Of a stretch of DNA of 64,000 nucleotides, positions 23,938 to 35,264 are shown in pieces. Position 1 is the first letter of the stretch. Every line of letters begins with the position of its first letter. This stretch comes from Clonostachys chloroleuca (taxonomy: Eukaryota > Ascomycota > Sordariomycetes > Hypocreales > Bionectriaceae). The stretch covers positions 3,596,001 to 3,660,000 of the forward strand of contig JBANAY010000003.1 of NCBI GenBank assembly GCA_037952775.1, read 5' to 3'. Below the pieces are notes generated by a model. It was not told the DNA's origin, made no database searches, and was given only the letters and a program-made list of their open reading frames with translations. Made by a program: the position numbers and the translations under genes.

Positions 23938-25431
23938 GGCGAGCCTCTGAGGTCCCCGAAAGAAAGAATAAAAAGCATATCTGCCGGTTGACAGACGCTA
24001 TTTGGAGAAGGGGAAAAAATACCACTGGATTAGAACAGGCGAAAGATAGAGCAGCAATGCTATTTTGGTACACAATATCAGAACCGTGGAGTCTCAAAAT
24101 CATCGATACCGCGCACGGCCCATGAGTGCCTTGAAGTCCCACGGTTCGACTGCAATTTAAACAGGTGATCTTGCCAATGAAGTTGCAGAGGGAACCGAAG
24201 CCTGCCATGCAATATGCCAGTCTCTCTTGAAACGCTGAAAGGAAGAAGCGGCTGCGCCCTCCCAGTGTTTACAAGGGCTTCCCGTAGGACGAGGAGGCAT
24301 ATCAAACTCATCGTAAGTCGGCGGCAGAAGGTCGTTACTTCCTGTCTCCAGAATGCCAGCGCCAGCTGGGCCGAGTTCATCGGTTTGGCCAGTGCTGTTG
24401 TAGATTATTTTGCTCTGACGCCCCGAATAGCGTGTTATCACAACCCAACGCCAACAGAAAGTGCCCCCCTGTTAAGTGGTTGCGCTCTGAATCATTCAGA
24501 CAGCAGGATTGTATTGCCCCAGCTGATGAGTGGAGGTGTTGGCTGGCAGACAGCAGTCGGTCCAGCGTGCCCTTTTTCAATGATCCAGTCGGCGCGCATC
24601 ATTCACCAGCTGGTGAGCTTCCAAATATTCCTCAAGTTTCAAGGGAGGAATATGATGCTTGACAGATGCTTGGCCAACAGTCGCCCTTGGCCACCAACCT
24701 AGTTCACGTGGGCTAATACACTCAAAGGAAAGGACATGCTCTGTCTCGACGTTGACATACGCGGCATAGCATTCCTCCACGTCCGCAGGAACCCCCGTTC
24801 ATATTGAAACCAGACGGCGAGACTTTGAATTCACATATGCTGCGTCTCGAGATGAACAGCTTCGCGTTGTTTTATCTCCCCAATTTTTGATTTTGAAGGT
24901 GGCCAGGCTAACCCCAGCCTCTGAAGAGCTATATCACGGTCTGCCATTCCATGGTGTGCGTGTTCCATTGCGCCGGGTTTTAGAAATGAACAAGGTGCTC
25001 AAGAAGACTCAACCGACAGAATATCTGAACGACGTTCATATCCTAGGCAGCAACGCTCGCTTCAAGGTACATGAACGTGAGAGTAGTGCCAAGCATGACA
25101 GCAAGAGGTTCAATGGCACAAAGATTGACCCATTAATCGCTAGTCATAGATCTGTGCGTAAGTGGCTGCTCGGGGTGGGCAGGGTTGAGAATCGAAGCCA
25201 TTGCATAAATATTGAGCATATCCCTAGTTGAGAGGCTATCCTGCCACGCCACCCATGGCCAGGACGATAGTATTTCTGGTAACAGAGGGACAGCCAGTGG
25301 CTAATAATTAGGTATAACACTGGACGAGATAGCATACACGTAAGTCTGCCCTCACCTCACCGTCTCTCAGGTGTCGAGAGAGCATTCGTCATACATGCAT
25401 CGATCCGCCTCATGGTAGAAATTCATCACGA
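23938..25431. other. intergenic, weak coding-like fragments
   Basis: Between two converging genes. Minus-strand frames at about 24577-24780 and 24157-24441 have protein-like composition; the second includes a PPTY motif within LPPTYDEF. I could not link them with credible introns or assign a family, so no gene is called. They may be exons of an unrecognised gene or a remnant. Confidence 0.4.
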
Positions 25432-26638
25432 TCAGAGGTATGGCTTGACTTGTTCCTCATTCCATTCCCAGAATGCCTTTGCTGTACCATAACCACCTTC
25501 TTCTTTGGATTTGGTAGAAAGCTGCAGGTCGTTGCGAATCGGCATAAATCGACCCCATGGTCCAACTAAATACCAGAGTCAGCGTAAGTAAGAAGAGAAA
25601 CCGCACTCGAAGGCTGCCGTTACCAAAGGATTGGGGATGGAGGAGGCGCGATAGGGTCAAGATATAATTGAGATAGACTCAATGATGCTAAGTCTTCACT
25701 CACCCCAATGACCGGTTTTCTCCATCGTGACCTTTGGTGACAGCCCAGCAAACAATTCTGTGTAAGCCCCGAGCTTAGGAGGATGCAGGAAGAAAGTGGA
25801 TAAGAAAAGTTTAGTGATGGCAAACTGCGTCCTCCAAAGATCCGACTGAAGGTTGCCCGGGTTCAATGGAATGCTGGCGATGCCATCAGCTCTGTGGCGC
25901 TCGGCGAACTCGACGGCATGAAGATAATTGCCGGCTTTGCTGAGGGCATAACTATCGAGATTAAACCTGGAACTGCGCTGGTCGATGCTGCCAAGGTCTA
26001 CGCCGCCCCGGGGGACGGAGGGTGATTCGGCAGCCGACGAGGACACCCACACCACGCGGACGGTGCCTGGCTCCTCGGTCTTGGCCGTCTCGACGAGCTG
26101 AGGCGTGAGGAGCTTGGTGAACATGAAAGTGCCAACATTGTTGACGCCGAGCTGAACTTCATAACCTTGAGCGGTCTTGGAGCCTGCTGGGGGGAACAAA
26201 ACACCTGCGTTGTTGAAGAGGACGTGCAGCTTGCTCTCCTGCCGCAGGAAGCTATCGGCGGAAGACATGATGGTTGCCAAGTCGGCGAGATCAAGGTGCA
26301 AGAAGACTAGCTCGCCCTTGGAATCCGGGGCTGTCTCCTTGATAGAAGCGATAGCATTGTTGGCCTTTTCCTCTGAACGAGCGGCAACGTAGACCTTTGC
26401 GTTGCGGGAATAAAGAATCTCAGTGAGGAGCTTGCCTACACCGGTATTGGCTCCAGTGACTATGTAGACCTAGAGATGCGGAGAGCAAAGAGAAGAATGA
26501 GACACGCAAAGTTGTGTAACGAGATCTTGGGGTTTGGTTTCTCACTTTGCCATGGAGGTCTGGGACCTGGTCCTCAGTGAAGTCGGGCTGGGGAGGAAAC
26601 AGCTGAGACACACGATCAAGTAACCCCCAGAAAGGCAT
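25432..26638 (-). CDS. short-chain dehydrogenase/reductase (Bli-4 / retinol-dehydrogenase-like)
   Basis: Three exons give 330 aa: 26638-26546, 26469-25704 and 25565-25432. Introns 26470-26545 and 25566-25703 both have GTGAG donors and TAG acceptors. Frame is kept exactly (93 + 766 + 134 nt). Seen: the Rossmann glycine motif TGANTGVG, formed just after the first splice; NNAG near the middle; catalytic SYALSKAGN with Tyr-x3-Lys; and an upstream Ser run (VSSSA). The C-terminal PWGRF segment is typical of fungal relatives of the blue-light-inducible Bli-4 protein. Known: these use NAD(P)H to reduce or oxidise alcohols, ketones or retinoid-like compounds. The substrate here is unknown. No fusion or truncation is seen. 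Confidence 0.9.
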
Positions 26639-28518
26639 CTTTATGGTGCAAAGCTGTCTTCGATGCCGAATTCCTGTAGATGCTTTGCGACGAATACAGC
26701 ACGACACAAGAAGGCATCGACGATTGCGAATGTTCCAACAGTTGCTTCATTCTCCCTCAAATTTCAGTGGATCAGATCAGCCTGGGAAATTGTAGCCGAG
26801 GTCAAGTCACCACTTTCTACAGCCTACCCGGGAGCCAGGGCAGCGGAATCAGGACAGCATCAGTGGCTCCAAAATCATTGTCTGCTTGCAAGAATGAGCA
26901 CGAGTCGGCGTCAAGGAAGAGCTCATGATGGTGTCAATCGCGATTGCAGCTACTTGGCCAACCGACTGAATCAGCATGTCAGATTGATTTAAACAGCGTT
27001 TTGGCCCCCACTAAATTCACCTTGTGCAGCATTGACCATCAGCCAGCACATGGTTGGATGGCTGCCAGAGCTGCTGGAGAGAGGACAATCATTGCAGATT
27101 TGGAGACGACGGGTGGGCACAGCCAAAGTCTATCCTGCTTAGACTTCCACATCCCGAGCGAGCAGCCTGATGGTTGATCCGATGGGCCAGGACCAACCAT
27201 GGAGCCAGTCCCAGCCCAGCCAAAGTCCCATCGTGACCAGGGGACATGCAGGCTCGGCCGTGAGTCCACCGAGTAAAATGAGCTTGGGCTTGGCGGGAGC
27301 AGGCGGTCTCTAATTAGGTACAGCCCGTTCTCATGCGCCAGATGGATGTTGTCACTGCTGCGTCGGCGTAAGCCACCCGCCAATACTCTCGATCTGCCCG
27401 TCTGGAAGATCGTCATGTGGGAGGCTTCTATGGCTCTCCAGCCTGTCTTTTTGATATTATCCTGCTGCACGAGACAAGCTAGGCAAGGCGGTACTTTGGC
27501 GCGTTCTCGCTGGACCGCGGCGCAGCTCATCTCCTTCATGAGAGGACTTTGGTGGCCTGGCCCACCTCATTTCCAAGGTCCCTCTGTGCGCCGCGAAACA
27601 GGTAGCATGCATCCGAGTCGGTTAGGGTATAACGGCGATTCACATATTTATGCTTCTCGTCCTGAATCCTGGGAGCGCCTATTCAGCCTTATCGCTGGGC
27701 ACCATCCCTGCCTGTCACCGCCATCCATCCGGCTGTGAGAACCCTTGGGATGCCTCATATGGACGCTCCTCGTTGATCGTTGTGACCCCCAAATCAAATA
27801 CCAGGCCTACCCAAACCTCCGTCCTCCAAACACGAAATGCTGCCAAGGAGCCGTCTCTCAAGCATTCGGGAGGTGGGAGACGAAGAGGCCAACCACATGC
27901 CAGAAAGGGTAGCATCTAGACCCACAGATGCTGACGGCTGACTGCTTGATGGAAAATTTCTCGTTCGACTCCAGTTGCCAATATAGCTCGCCGCCGACCA
28001 GGGGCTCTGGTTGTGGGATAGCCTCACCCGCGCCATCCCTCATACAGCTACTCTCTCAGGGTCGCGTCTCTTGATGCCACTGCTCCCATTGGCAGTTTTC
28101 CCGTTGACTCATGCCAAGCCAAGCAGGAAGGATGTACGGTCCCTGCTCAGCCCAGTCCGTCTCGTCCCCATGATCCTCTTGTCCCAGAGGCCAGTCCAGC
28201 CCAGTCGCTTGTCGGCCCAGCCCGGCCTGCACGCTGGGCATTCGTTAATTACTTGTTGTGGTACCCTCTCCGGTTGCCACCCGTTCTTGTATTTCTCTGT
28301 ACTCTCTCCTGGTCGGTCCTAGGCAGCAGCTGCCTCTGTTCTGTGGCAGCAGTCATTCGTTCACGCTCTCGCGTATTCATTCGTTTATTTATCTATTCGC
28401 TCATTCCGCCACTCGCTCGTTCGGTGGTTAATAATTGCTGTCTAATATATCATTCTCTTCTTGCGACACAAAGAGGAGTTCAAGAAGAACTGTGTGTGGT
28501 TTCGTTGGCTGGCTTGGG
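26639..28518. other. divergent intergenic region
   Basis: Upstream region shared by the Bli-4-like SDR and the membrane protein that starts at 28519. No gene is recognised. Just before the membrane-protein start (about 28350-28425) lies an imperfect array of ATTCGTT/CGCTCATTC-like units, probably in its 5' leader. Confidence 0.5.
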
Positions 28519-30165
28519 ATGAACCTCAAGATGCCTTCAATTCTTCGCCTCGCCCTTTCGGCGCTGGCTGCGTCTGTCTCCTTTTGCGATGCGGCTCGAA
28601 CCACAACTTCAACAGGTCCAGCTGTGACTTGGACTGTCACTTCATACGTTGCCCTTCAGCCCACCGTTTCCACATATGCATACACCTATGGTACCAGTGT
28701 GACCACCTACACAGACACATATACTGGCTTGATCACCGTCAAGCCCGGCATCACTCCTACTGCAACTCCGACATCTACAAGCACCAGGACGCGTTCTTAT
28801 GGTAGCTTGGAGGTCGTCTATATGTATGTTGATGGGGACAAAGTCCCAACCTCAGACATTGTGCCTACTTCGACTTATGATCGTTCTGCTACTGCCTACA
28901 CGTATGACCAAACCTACACCAGCTACGTTCAGGAGGTCGTGTGGACAGCCCCGTCGTCTTGTCCTGTTGCCTTCACTGTCGAAACTTACCAGCGAGTAAC
29001 GGACATCCCGACTGAGGTTCTGGAGCAGAGGACTGACCTCAGCACCGAGGCATCTGTCTCAACTGCCTATGATGGTGACAAGTACACCATAGTCACTGCA
29101 TATGTTCCTGCATCTGCCTTCCCGCAACTCACCACAACCGCCAGCACAGATGACTACTACTATTCATACTATGTCCGCAGGTGTACTAACCCAACTGCAA
29201 TCGGCACTGCTCGCTATCCTACTCGCACCACCACTTCTCGCTACCCAACATCGACCAGCATCTACACCGGTAACAGTAGCGACGATAGTGACAGCGATTA
29301 TTGGTGGTACTACAGCAATGTGCTGCAGACATGGGCCATTGTCCTCGCGGCCGTCTTGCCGGGCATCTTTCTCATTGGCTTCTTCGAATCCTATTTCTGG
29401 TTCCGCCGCATGATGGTGGGCAAGTTCTCGTTGCGCTTTGGAACGTGCTGCTGGATCTTCTTGATCTGGCCCATCATCTTTGCTACCCGTCGTTGCCCAG
29501 CTCGCGACGACGAGACCCAGAAGACGCTGCGTGAGCAATGGAAGAAGGTCGGCTTCGGAACTGCCCTTGGTCTCTGGTTCCGATGGGGCTTCCGTCATCG
29601 CTACCCCGTCGATCTCTTGGGTGCTCACCCTCAATACCATAACCCGGATCCTAATGCCCCCGCCGTTGCGCCCATGGCTGGTGCCCCTGGTACCGGCTTT
29701 GTCTACTACATTCAAGGCCCCCCTGGACCTGATGGAAAACCCACCTTCCAGCAGGTGATGTTACCTGCAAACCAGCTCCCCGAGGGCTTCAAGTTCGCGC
29801 CACAGTCCATGGTAGCAGTGCCGCAAGGTGGTGCTCCCCCCGGTCCTCCTACGGCCATGTACTACCCATACCCTCAGGCACCTCAACCTGCATATGTGGC
29901 CCCTCAAACTACTACGCGGCAACAAGCGGAGGAGGCTTCACCTGCTCTCCCACCACGTTCGCCGCCGCCAACCGTGCCTAGCCCTCTTTCGAGTGCTCCT
30001 CAGGCTCCCACTTCACCTCCGCCTCCCGTACCAGCAGTTTCGCCTCAATCTGATGTCCAGCCGCGAAACGTGACTGCGGGTGAGGAGAGGGGTGAATCTT
30101 CCAGAGCAGCTGGGCAAGGTGGTGACGAGTCAGGTCCGCCCCCACCACCGGGAGCAGCCAAATGA
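28519..30165 (+). CDS. secreted-pathway membrane protein with Thr/Ser/Tyr-rich ectodomain and Pro-rich tail (unknown function)
   Basis: An intronless frame. I take the ATG at 28519 (548 aa) because it gives a short basic n-region and a signal-peptide-like segment (about residues 5-24, LRLALSALAASVSFCDA). The ATG at 28531 would serve equally well. The signal is followed by a Thr/Ser/Tyr-rich extracellular stretch of about 240 residues. A hydrophobic segment follows near 277-296 (AIVLAAVLPGIFLIGFF), then an aromatic and basic region (FWFRR), and a second hydrophobic segment (CCWIFLIWPIIFA). The tail of about 190 residues is rich in Pro, Gln and Ala. Cys in the ectodomain and the two-segment layout suggest a plasma-membrane or cell-wall sensor-like protein, but I do not recognise a named family. 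No partner gene is adjacent. Confidence 0.75.
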   Translation: MNLKMPSILRLALSALAASVSFCDAARTTTSTGPAVTWTVTSYVALQPTVSTYAYTYGTSVTTYTDTYTGLITVKPGITPTATPTSTSTRTRSYGSLEVVYMYVDGDKVPTSDIVPTSTYDRSATAYTYDQTYTSYVQEVVWTAPSSCPVAFTVETYQRVTDIPTEVLEQRTDLSTEASVSTAYDGDKYTIVTAYVPASAFPQLTTTASTDDYYYSYYVRRCTNPTAIGTARYPTRTTTSRYPTSTSIYTGNSSDDSDSDYWWYYSNVLQTWAIVLAAVLPGIFLIGFFESYFWFRRMMVGKFSLRFGTCCWIFLIWPIIFATRRCPARDDETQKTLREQWKKVGFGTALGLWFRWGFRHRYPVDLLGAHPQYHNPDPNAPAVAPMAGAPGTGFVYYIQGPPGPDGKPTFQQVMLPANQLPEGFKFAPQSMVAVPQGGAPPGPPTAMYYPYPQAPQPAYVAPQTTTRQQAEEASPALPPRSPPPTVPSPLSSAPQAPTSPPPPVPAVSPQSDVQPRNVTAGEERGESSRAAGQGGDESGPPPPPGAAK

Positions 30166-30522
30166 TAGGGCGCGGTCACAATCCCCTCCCGACCCTGGTA
30201 TGATGATCTTTCGTGATGGAGAGAGATGGAAAGCGAGAACAGATGTAATGGGAGGGAAACGGAGGATAATTCATAATTACCGGAGGTGAATAATATTGGA
30301 CGAGCATTGCGCGATGACTCACTGTATTTGGTCCTGTTCCTTGTATATTTTGTACTGGCGCTCTACGATTTATACCCCACGAGCATAATTTTCATGTCAA
30401 AAGAAGATAAAAAGCGGCATAGAAACAGTATCATTTATCATTATTCCTAATTTGCATCTTTATATTCACGATCTGTGTGACCAAGAGCTCAGGGTGCGAT
30501 TCAAAGAGCTTCCGTCCCATCA
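30166..30522. other. short convergent spacer
   Basis: Two genes converge here, so both 3' UTRs fall in this 357-bp stretch. It is A/T-richer than the flanking coding sequence; AATAAT-like and TATATTTTG stretches occur near 30288-30350 and could serve in 3'-end formation. No gene is seen. Confidence 0.45.
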
Positions 30523-31692
30523 TCACCAAGGGATTACCTGGCCGTTGAAAGCAAGAAACTTGCCAGAGGTCTCGGAGGACAGCTTGTCGATCTGTTCTAA
30601 GGTCAATACCTCCTGCCATGGCCGCTCTCGAAGCTCATCCGTCTTCTTCTTCGAGGATAGAGTGGGGAGGGAGCAGAGGGCTGGGAATTAAACTAACCTG
30701 TTCAAGTACTCCCCGGCTGCTGTCCTCAATCGTCATCGGTGGCTCTGGGAATCCAACAGTATCGGCCAATGCCTGGCCCATCCCAGTCTTGACCCATCTG
30801 ATGATGTGACAGTGTCAGTGAAAAAGAGCTCTCCAATTATCATGTCAAGGCGCCATGCTCGCAAATGTTTCTGAAATACCACATACCCAGGGTGAATAAT
30901 GCCGACTTGCAGCCCCTCGCTCGTCAGCTCCGTCCCAATCTTCTTGGCGAGCCAGTTGGCCGCCGCCTTGCTTGCGCCGTACGCGACCCCCGGGAAGCTC
31001 TCCTCCTCCATGCCAGCGATGCTACCGACCGAGCTCGTGATGAGGACAAACTCTTCTTGTCGCTCCCGGTTTCGGCCTTGGACAGCAACGGCCAGCACCC
31101 CTGAAAGAGGCGGAATGGGCCGACGGCATTGACCTCAAAGTCATCGCGCAGCGCGCTGGGATCGGTCTCGAGCACGGAGCGGAATGCATCCGAGTTGCCG
31201 GCGTTGGAGATGACCAGGTTGAGGTGCTGGATTCCTGCGTCGGCGAGGGCCGCGAGTAGAGCGTCGGGTCCCTTTTTTGCATCAAAGATGGAGACGATGA
31301 TCTTGCTGCCATCGCCGGCGGGGAAGTCTGCGAGCGACTTGGAGAGCTCGTGGGCTGGGTCCCGGACAGTGGCTATGACAGTGGTGGCAGGTCGGAGCAG
31401 GAGTGATGCTGCCATTTGCCTGCCGATACCTGAAGCGGAAATGGCCAGTCAGCAGGCGATTCAAGACAAACATCTCTAGTGGCAGATGTAGGAGAGGAGC
31501 ATGCGACGGAGACAGAGAGGGCATGAATGAGATGATGCTCAATGGAGGAGGGCGAGCATTGCTACCCCTCACCGTGGTCACCAGCCCCTTTTTTGTCACG
31601 CATCATCGTTCACAGGGTGGGAAACCACAACGCAAGAAGAAAAACACACCTCGGTTGGCGCCCGTGATAAGTACGATGTTGTTGCCAGCCAT
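30523..31692 (-). CDS. short-chain dehydrogenase/reductase with a one-base frameshift
   Basis: Four exons are supported: 31692-31650, 31429-30887, 30797-30698 and 30591-30523. Introns are 31430-31649, 30798-30886 and 30592-30697, all GT-AG. Seen: TGANRGIG formed across the first splice, SNAGNSD, then catalytic YGASKAAAN and HPG joined to WVKTGMG across the second splice; the C-terminus ends FNGQVIPW. These are marks of the small (about 250 aa) norsolorinate-reductase/sniffer-like SDR group. The exons total 755 nt, one short of a multiple of three. The frame changes within exon 2 near 31049-31062, between LLSKAETGSDKK and FVLITSS. Adding one base would give a 251-aa protein of normal length. 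Either the assembly lost a base or the gene is newly broken. Confidence 0.8.
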
Positions 31693-34584
31693 TGTGATGG
31701 ATTTTGTGTGGATTGGAGGCAACGACGTTGCGTAATTGACGAGTGTCAATTGGTAAAGGGCCTGATTCAAGGCGCGAGATCTCTTGCGCAAGAGGCTTGT
31801 ACGTTGCTCTGATCTTCAGTAGAGTATGAATGTGTGGGAAAGTACCTGAATAATGGAAACCGGGGGATCCTACTGAAAAAAGGGGGAGGATTGGAAGGAA
31901 AGGAAGATGGGTGGGAGGACGCGCCGGGAGGAGGGGACAGCTATTTATAATCGCAGCCTGTGCGTGCTTGCTGCGCGTGACTGTTTAGCTGCATTGAATG
32001 GATTTCTGACTGCAGATCACCCAGTCACTGAGCTCAAGTCAAGCGAGGCTTCGCGTGCGAGTCTACCCGCTGGAATTAGAGATGCCCGAGACATGGCCTA
32101 TCCATGTATATTCAATGTGCTGTAATATCAAGTGGTTTAAATGTAGGCTGAGATATAACCTGCGACGCTGGTCGGCTACCCTTGGGGAATACCCTTTTTG
32201 AAATGTTTTCCGTGGGCTTGCAACCCCTTTTTTGCCCTTACCGCGCACTGGCGGGGTGAGGTAACTGGGAGAGAAATCCTTGAAGAAGTGATGATAGGTG
32301 ATTTTTATGACAATACATCATGAAATAAATTACTTTGAATATTCTCTGCCTATTAAAATAAACAGATATTGAATTTAGAGCTCTCCAGTGATCATTCTGG
32401 CGCACCGCCCGCCAGGGCCCCTCCTCCCAAATTGCTTCAATTTTGATGCCTATCTCGAGACCCTCGATCTTCCTAGCCGTAATCACCAGGCTCCCAAGAT
32501 GCTTCAACCCAGTCCCTGGAGCCATGGAGTATCTCCAGTTATTTTTTCCTTCTATTTATCGCTGGGCTGCATGATTTTGCCCATGGGACTTGGGCCATCA
32601 GTTACTTCTCCACCCCAAGGATGATGACGTTTACCATTAAAGACTCCAAGACCATCAAAAGAACAGATCGAAAAAAGGAAAGAGATATGGAAAAATAGAA
32701 AGAAGCTGCTCCTTGATATTCGATTACTTCAGCACGGGGATATCCTCATTTTCGATGCTATCATGATGCAAATTGAGGGGACTTTTGCAATTCGTGACCT
32801 TTCACGGCCTTGAGTACACATCGTAGTACTTTATAGCCCTCTAATCCTCTCCTGAATGATGCTGTGTGTGAATGTGGCCGCAGCGCTTCAATCTAGCCTC
32901 GAGGGCCTCTTCGATGGCCAGCAGGAATCGAGATTGGTGACGATTTGGAAGAAGCTCTGCCAAGCTCTCTGCCAAGATCGACATTCATCTTGGAGGAACA
33001 GGCAGCTGAAGGCATACACGATCTTATGACGGGCATTTCTTGTCATGTGTAATAACGTACTGGAGAATCTCCTGGTGAGACTTTCTGCCGACTCTATGAC
33101 GTGTTCAATATGCTGAATGACCAGTTACTTGCATGACTTGGCCTGGTCTTCAACGAGGTCAATGGCAAGCTCGTCGCCGCATATTCGCCGAAGCTCAATG
33201 CCCCTAGATGCGATAGCCCACTCCTCAACTCGCTCTTTAGATTCGTCGTCCGATACATTGGCTCTTTCTAGTGCCATATACCTCTAAGAGATCCGCAGAG
33301 TTCCTAATTGGCTTCGTCGCTCCACTAGATGACGCGTTTGAATCTGCAAGTCTGTATTGTTGTGTTAAATTTTTGGTTAAAAGTACAGACGTGTGCCATT
33401 GAATCCCTCCACCTCTCCGTCATTTCGACTTGAGCGCGCCAGAGAAGACACTGTCGCTCTCTTCGCCCGATAGAGCCTGCTCTGGAAGGGTGGTGAACAT
33501 CAAGGCTACAGATCTCGAGTGGCGAATGTGGTGTTTTCCGTCTATTTGAGAATCCCCGAGCCGCCTGACGGAGGCCCTGCGACTGTTGACTGGCCAATCA
33601 GTCTATTGACGATAAAAAGAATTTGAATGTTTAAGAACTTCATCCTCAAAGACGCAATGCCTTTGTTCTTTACTTCGATTCTTGTAGGCATTGTATGGCT
33701 GAAGAGATTCGCCTCACCAGGGCTGATTTCCTGTAGTTCGCCATAAATTCGATTGCAAAGAACGTGCCACCAGTGCTTCCAGGTTTCCGGCTCGTTTTGC
33801 ATAATTTGTATGAACCACTTCCCCCACTCGCTGGCCTTCGCTGGTATGGCTGACGCCTATGCCAATTTGCCTCTGGTGGTGCAAAGCCGACTATGTCTAC
33901 ACTCACCGTCTAACATCAATCACGATTGCCCTTGTTCGCCACCTCAAACAAGCCCTCCACATCATCGTGTGACAAGCGATCTTCTGCACAAGCCCCTTCT
34001 GAATCTCTTTCTTTGTCCGAAACATTCTCAATAGTCACTCTTGTTGTATCCTGAGACTCTTGCTCGGTTTGACCATCAGATTCTTGCCGCATTCCATCGA
34101 TGTAAAACGAAAAGTTCTCCAGACCGTTGAAACAAGGTATCGGGTCTTTGGCCCGTTGCAAACTGACGCCTTTGTGCGACTAGAGCCTCTAATTTCCCAT
34201 CTCTCCGAGCCAAGCAACGCGACCTTTTGACGTACATATAGTAGGTGGGCGCTCGGGGAGTATCGCTAATGCGTAGCCTAGTTGCCTCATCGCATTATTT
34301 CAGAAAGAGGTCAAAGTAGAAGTAAAAGCAGGTAGTTGTACCATCAAGTAACTTGATTATAAGGCTGTATACGTCGAAGATTGCATCTCAACTCCCGATC
34401 TGCTTGAGAAGAGCTCAGCCGATCTTCTGTGCTCCAGCTACTTCCCATCACTTGATCATCTTTGAAAGACGAGACTCAAGACGTGCCGTGTCTAGGCCAA
34501 GGGTGGTGAAGGCTGGAGGGCTTGTTTGGAGTTTGCCACCGGCCAAAACGGAGGTATATCATCCATGGAGTTAGCTGCACAATC
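31693..34584. other. gene-poor region with a decayed coding remnant
   Basis: Upstream of the frameshifted SDR. Apart from the remnant listed at 32888-33277, minus-strand frames at about 33541-34161 are protein-like in more than one reading frame. One has the acidic stretch RLSHDDVEGLFEV and another has WKHWWHVLCNRIY. I could not assemble them into one gene. They may be further exons of the same decayed gene. Confidence 0.4.
32888..33277 (-). pseudogene. unidentified protein-coding remnant with an internal stop
   Basis: One minus-strand frame starting at an ATG (33277) reads as 130 codons of protein-like, charged sequence ending at 32888. It is interrupted only by a TAA at 33127-33125 (codon 51), between AKSCK and LVIQHIEHV. 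Both sides have the same helical, charged character (IELRRICGDELAIDLVEDQ before; RFSSTLLHM and FLQDECRSWQRAW after), so the stop looks like a later change in a once continuous frame. A single CAA to TAA change would explain it. I do not recognise the family. Upstream frames toward 34161 may be other exons. Confidence 0.45.
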
Positions 34585-34703
34585 ACATACGACCATACCC
34601 ATTCGAGAACACGCGATCCCGTCCGCTCTCGCCTAGTTAAACGAATGAGGGGTGGATTAGTAGTTGGGTCGGTGACGACCAGCGAATACCCGCTGTTGTA
34701 TGT
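34585..34703 (+). rRNA. 5S ribosomal RNA, copy 1
   Basis: A 119-nt sequence that starts ACATACGACCATACCC and ends GTTGTATGT, the conserved ends of fungal 5S rRNA. It contains the internal hallmark TAGTAGTTGGGTCGGTGACG and GCGATCCCGTCCGC (box A/C type internal promoter region of RNA polymerase III). It differs from copy 2 at four positions. The changes I checked in stems keep pairing or give G-U wobbles. It is followed by ATTCCTTTT, a weak T-rich terminator. In most Pezizomycotina, 5S genes are dispersed through the genome rather than in the rDNA array, which fits this location. Confidence 0.93.
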
Positions 34704-34790
34704 TATTCCTTTTGGCTATAATGCTTGTATTTTTACTATTTTGTGTTGTGGGGACTAGGGCATATAGGCCATACGATAGCTTCAACCACC
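34704..34790. other. spacer between 5S rRNA copies
   Basis: 87 bp of A/T-leaning sequence separating the two 5S genes. Its last 30 bp resemble the bases just before copy 1 only weakly, so the duplicated unit is essentially the gene itself. Confidence 0.5.
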
Positions 34791-34909
34791 ACATACGACC
34801 ATACCCATTCGAAAACACGCGATCCCGTCCGCTCTCGCCTAGTTAAACGGATGAGGGGCGGATTAGTAGTTGGGTCGGTGACGACCAGCGAATACCTGCT
34901 GTTGTATGT
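34791..34909 (+). rRNA. 5S ribosomal RNA, copy 2
   Basis: A 119-nt sequence in the same orientation as copy 1, 206 bp downstream start to start, identical except for four substitutions. It has all the conserved 5S ends and internal control elements. It is followed within about 25 bp by a T12 tract (34923-34934), a strong RNA polymerase III terminator, so this copy looks better placed for expression than copy 1. Confidence 0.94.
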
Positions 34910-35264
34910 TATTATTTTTGGCTTTTTTTTTTTTCAAAGTCTTGACTTTGCCTGCTGTAGAAACATGAGGGCTCTGATAGTCACCATCGTTGTGAGTTCT
35001 CTGAGTAATTAGGTATCTCTCTTTTTGCCCATCTTAGGAAAAACAGGATCACGAAGTTGCCTTCAGTTTTGAGGAATCAGACAGATACGCTCGTCACGGT
35101 GGAACTAACGCTCGTAGAGCACATCATAGTTCACAGTTGAAGTAGGGCCATCATATCAATTAATGCATTAATTTCATCTATATTCCATTATCCATCTCTT
35201 CATCAGGCAGAAATCTATCATATAAATGGGATGCTGTGGGCCTCTAGAGGCCAGTGAACCAAAA
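34910..35264. other. intergenic, T12 tract
   Basis: Contains the T12 run at 34923-34934 that should terminate the second 5S gene, then the 3' side of the Asp f 2-like gene. Nothing else is recognised. Confidence 0.5.

Noticed and set aside
24157..24780. Two minus-strand frames, one with a PPTY motif
   Set aside because: Possible exons, but no convincing intron connects them and no homology is recognised.
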